DNA of 64,000 nt from Kribbella solani. GTDB lineage: Bacteria; Actinomycetota; Actinomycetes; Propionibacteriales; Kribbellaceae. Of this stretch, positions 62,833-64,000 are shown in pieces (positions within the stretch are counted from its first letter, which is position 1; the number at the start of each line of letters is the position of its first letter). The position numbers and the translations under genes are program-made. The notes under the pieces were generated by a model. It was not told where the DNA came from. It did not search any database and saw only the letters and a list, made by a program, of their open reading frames with translations. The stretch lies in assembly GCF_014205295.1 (NCBI RefSeq), contig NZ_JACHNF010000001.1, forward strand, positions 3,410,001-3,474,000. The letters are read 5' to 3'.

Positions 62833-63495
62833 ATGACGTTTTCCGCCGAGCTGTGGGACCGCGGTGCCGCCGCCGTGTACGAGCAGATCGTCCGGCACCC
62901 GTTCATCACCGGGCTGACCGACGGGAGCCTGAACCACGACGCGTTCCGCTACTTCATCGTCCAGGACAGTCACTACCTGCGCGCGTACTCACGGGCACTC
63001 AGCCTGGTCGCCGGACGCGCACCGGACGAGGACGCGGTCCGCATGTTCGCGCTACACGCCGCCAACGCGATCGCGGTCGAGCAGGAGCTGCACACCTCAT
63101 TGCTGGACTCACTGGGGCTGACAGCCGCTGATGTGGATGCAGCCGGTTCCGGTCCGACCACTACGGCGTACATGTCCTATCTGACCGCGGTGTGCGCCAC
63201 AGGTACGTACGCCGAGGCCGTAGCCGCAGTACTGCCCTGCTACTGGATCTACCGCGATGTAGGTCGGGAGCTACTCAAGCGGTCGTCACCCGACCCGCTG
63301 TACGCGAAGTGGATCGCTACGTACGGCTCTGAGGAGTTCGACGCGGTAGTCGAGGACGTGCTCGCCGTCACGGATGCACTGGACGTAGGCGCCGCGGAGC
63401 GGGAACGTTGTCACCAGCACTTCGCCATGACGTGCCGCTACGAATGGATGTTCTGGGACGCCGCGTACCACAAGCTCGATTGGCCGGTGGGATGA
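62833..63495 (+). CDS. tenA: TenA family protein (thiaminase II / aminopyrimidine aminohydrolase)
   Basis: A 220-residue all-helical TenA: Asp45 in FIVQDSHYL, nucleophile Cys136 in LPCYWIYRDVG, and Glu in RYEWMFWDAAY near the C-terminus, matching the TenA active site. TenA hydrolyses aminopyrimidines in thiamine salvage. GAGGAG precedes the ATG. Its stop overlaps the next flavoprotein gene by four bases. Confidence 0.93.
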   Translation: MTFSAELWDRGAAAVYEQIVRHPFITGLTDGSLNHDAFRYFIVQDSHYLRAYSRALSLVAGRAPDEDAVRMFALHAANAIAVEQELHTSLLDSLGLTAADVDAAGSGPTTTAYMSYLTAVCATGTYAEAVAAVLPCYWIYRDVGRELLKRSSPDPLYAKWIATYGSEEFDAVVEDVLAVTDALDVGAAERERCHQHFAMTCRYEWMFWDAAYHKLDWPVG

Positions 63496-64000
63496 AGGAC
63501 TTCTACGACGTCGTCATAGTCGGCGGTGGGCACAACGGTCTCGTCGCCGCCACGTACCTGGCTCAGTCCGGGCTGTCCACGCTCATCCTCGAGCAACGGG
63601 CGCACACCGGCGGCGCAGCAGTCAGCGAGCGCGTCTTCCCCGGCGTGGACGCCCGCCTGTCCCGCTACTCGTACCTGGTCAGTCTGCTGCCCGACAAGAT
63701 CGTCGCCGACCTGGGACTCGCCCTGGAGCTCAGATCACGCTCAGTCGCGTCGTACACGCCCGTGCGGCGTTCTGGACGTGACCTCGGGCTGATGGTCGAG
63801 CGGCCAGAGGGTGCGGCGACCAGGGAGTCGTTCAGGGCGCTCACGGGCAGCGACACGGAGTACGAGGCCTGGACCGACTTCTACGGCGCTGTCGGCACGC
63901 TGGCCGCCGCTGTAGCGCCCACACTGCTCGAACCGCTGCAGCCCGCTGCTGAGCTGCGTTCGCGCGTCGGCAACGCACTGTGGGAGGACTTGGTCGAGCG
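63492..64000 (+). CDS. FAD-dependent oxidoreductase, CrtI/phytoene-desaturase type (3' end cut by window)
   Basis: The first 169 codons are seen: KDFYDVVIVGGGHNGLVAATYLAQ is the FAD-binding motif and LILEQRAHTGGAAVSERVFPG follows the phytoene-desaturase pattern. SRYSYLVSLLPDKIVADLGL continues the family. No stop appears before the window ends. Coupled to tenA by a four-base overlap. Substrate unknown. Confidence 0.85.
   Translation, partial: MKDFYDVVIVGGGHNGLVAATYLAQSGLSTLILEQRAHTGGAAVSERVFPGVDARLSRYSYLVSLLPDKIVADLGLALELRSRSVASYTPVRRSGRDLGLMVERPEGAATRESFRALTGSDTEYEAWTDFYGAVGTLAAAVAPTLLEPLQPAAELRSRVGNALWEDLVE

Overview
High-GC actinomycete chromosome. Gene content and style (orn beside tRNA-His, a dynamin-like GTPase pair, many MarR/TetR/GntR regulators, very frequent GTAC words) suggest Kribbella or a close relative in the Propionibacteriales; this is inference, since no rRNA or other taxonomic marker lies in the window. 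There is no CRISPR array, prophage or complete insertion sequence. The only mobile-type sequence is a 163-bp hairpin element near the left end.

0-10.8 kb: small regulator/target pairs. These are an acyl-CoA dehydrogenase with a TetR regulator (the hairpin element sits in their shared operator region), YceI/MarR, an FAD monooxygenase/MarR pair with a three-fold operator array, a phosphotransferase, a reductase, and an SRPBCC/ArsR pair with a 10+10 palindrome. EttA, a single-stranded-DNA-binding protein and a second SRPBCC gene follow. 10.8-18 kb: two coupled dynamin-like GTPases, the first with a very long repetitive N-terminal tail, and a PrsW-type membrane protease. 18.2-23 kb: tRNA-Arg(TCT), an ABC-F ATPase, an ATP-binding protein, a sliding-clamp (DnaN) gene outside an origin context, a YdcF protein and a decayed hydrolase.

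23.2-40.6 kb: the most interesting block, a one-carbon/CoA-thioester catabolic region. It holds a LysR regulator, NAD-formate dehydrogenase, a GntR/FCD regulator, an Nramp-fold transporter without the usual metal-binding motifs plus a coupled small membrane protein, an NDP-forming acyl-CoA ligase, a formyl-CoA transferase (Frc), a thiamine-diphosphate enzyme of the oxalyl-CoA decarboxylase/2-hydroxyacyl-CoA lyase group, an OFA transporter with a coupled unknown protein, a SucCD-like ligase pair, a LacI regulator and a ketopantoate-reductase-like enzyme. Related GTATAC/GCATAC operator words precede several of these units. Proposed flow: an acid is imported and activated to its CoA thioester by CoA transfer or ligation, the ThDP enzyme releases or consumes formyl-CoA, Frc recycles the CoA, and formate dehydrogenase oxidises formate to CO2 and gains NADH. 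Oxalate is the conservative substrate; a 2-hydroxy acid is a serious alternative.

40.7-50 kb: a second RibD-type reductase coupled to a kinase-like protein, a cold-shock protein with a terminator-like hairpin in its leader, GNAT, a methyltransferase, oligoribonuclease and tRNA-His, a Tat-exported hydrolase, a SoxR/MFS pair with a clear SoxR box, and a SigE-family sigma factor with a membrane partner. 50-55 kb: a coupled operon for a glycoside hydrolase, a DapA/NanA-family aldolase and an exported sialidase-like protein. 55-64 kb: MarC, a CDF transporter, a two-component system, an SMP-30-like secreted protein coupled to an ankyrin lipoprotein, a class V aminotransferase, TenA, and the start of a CrtI-type flavoprotein cut by the window end.
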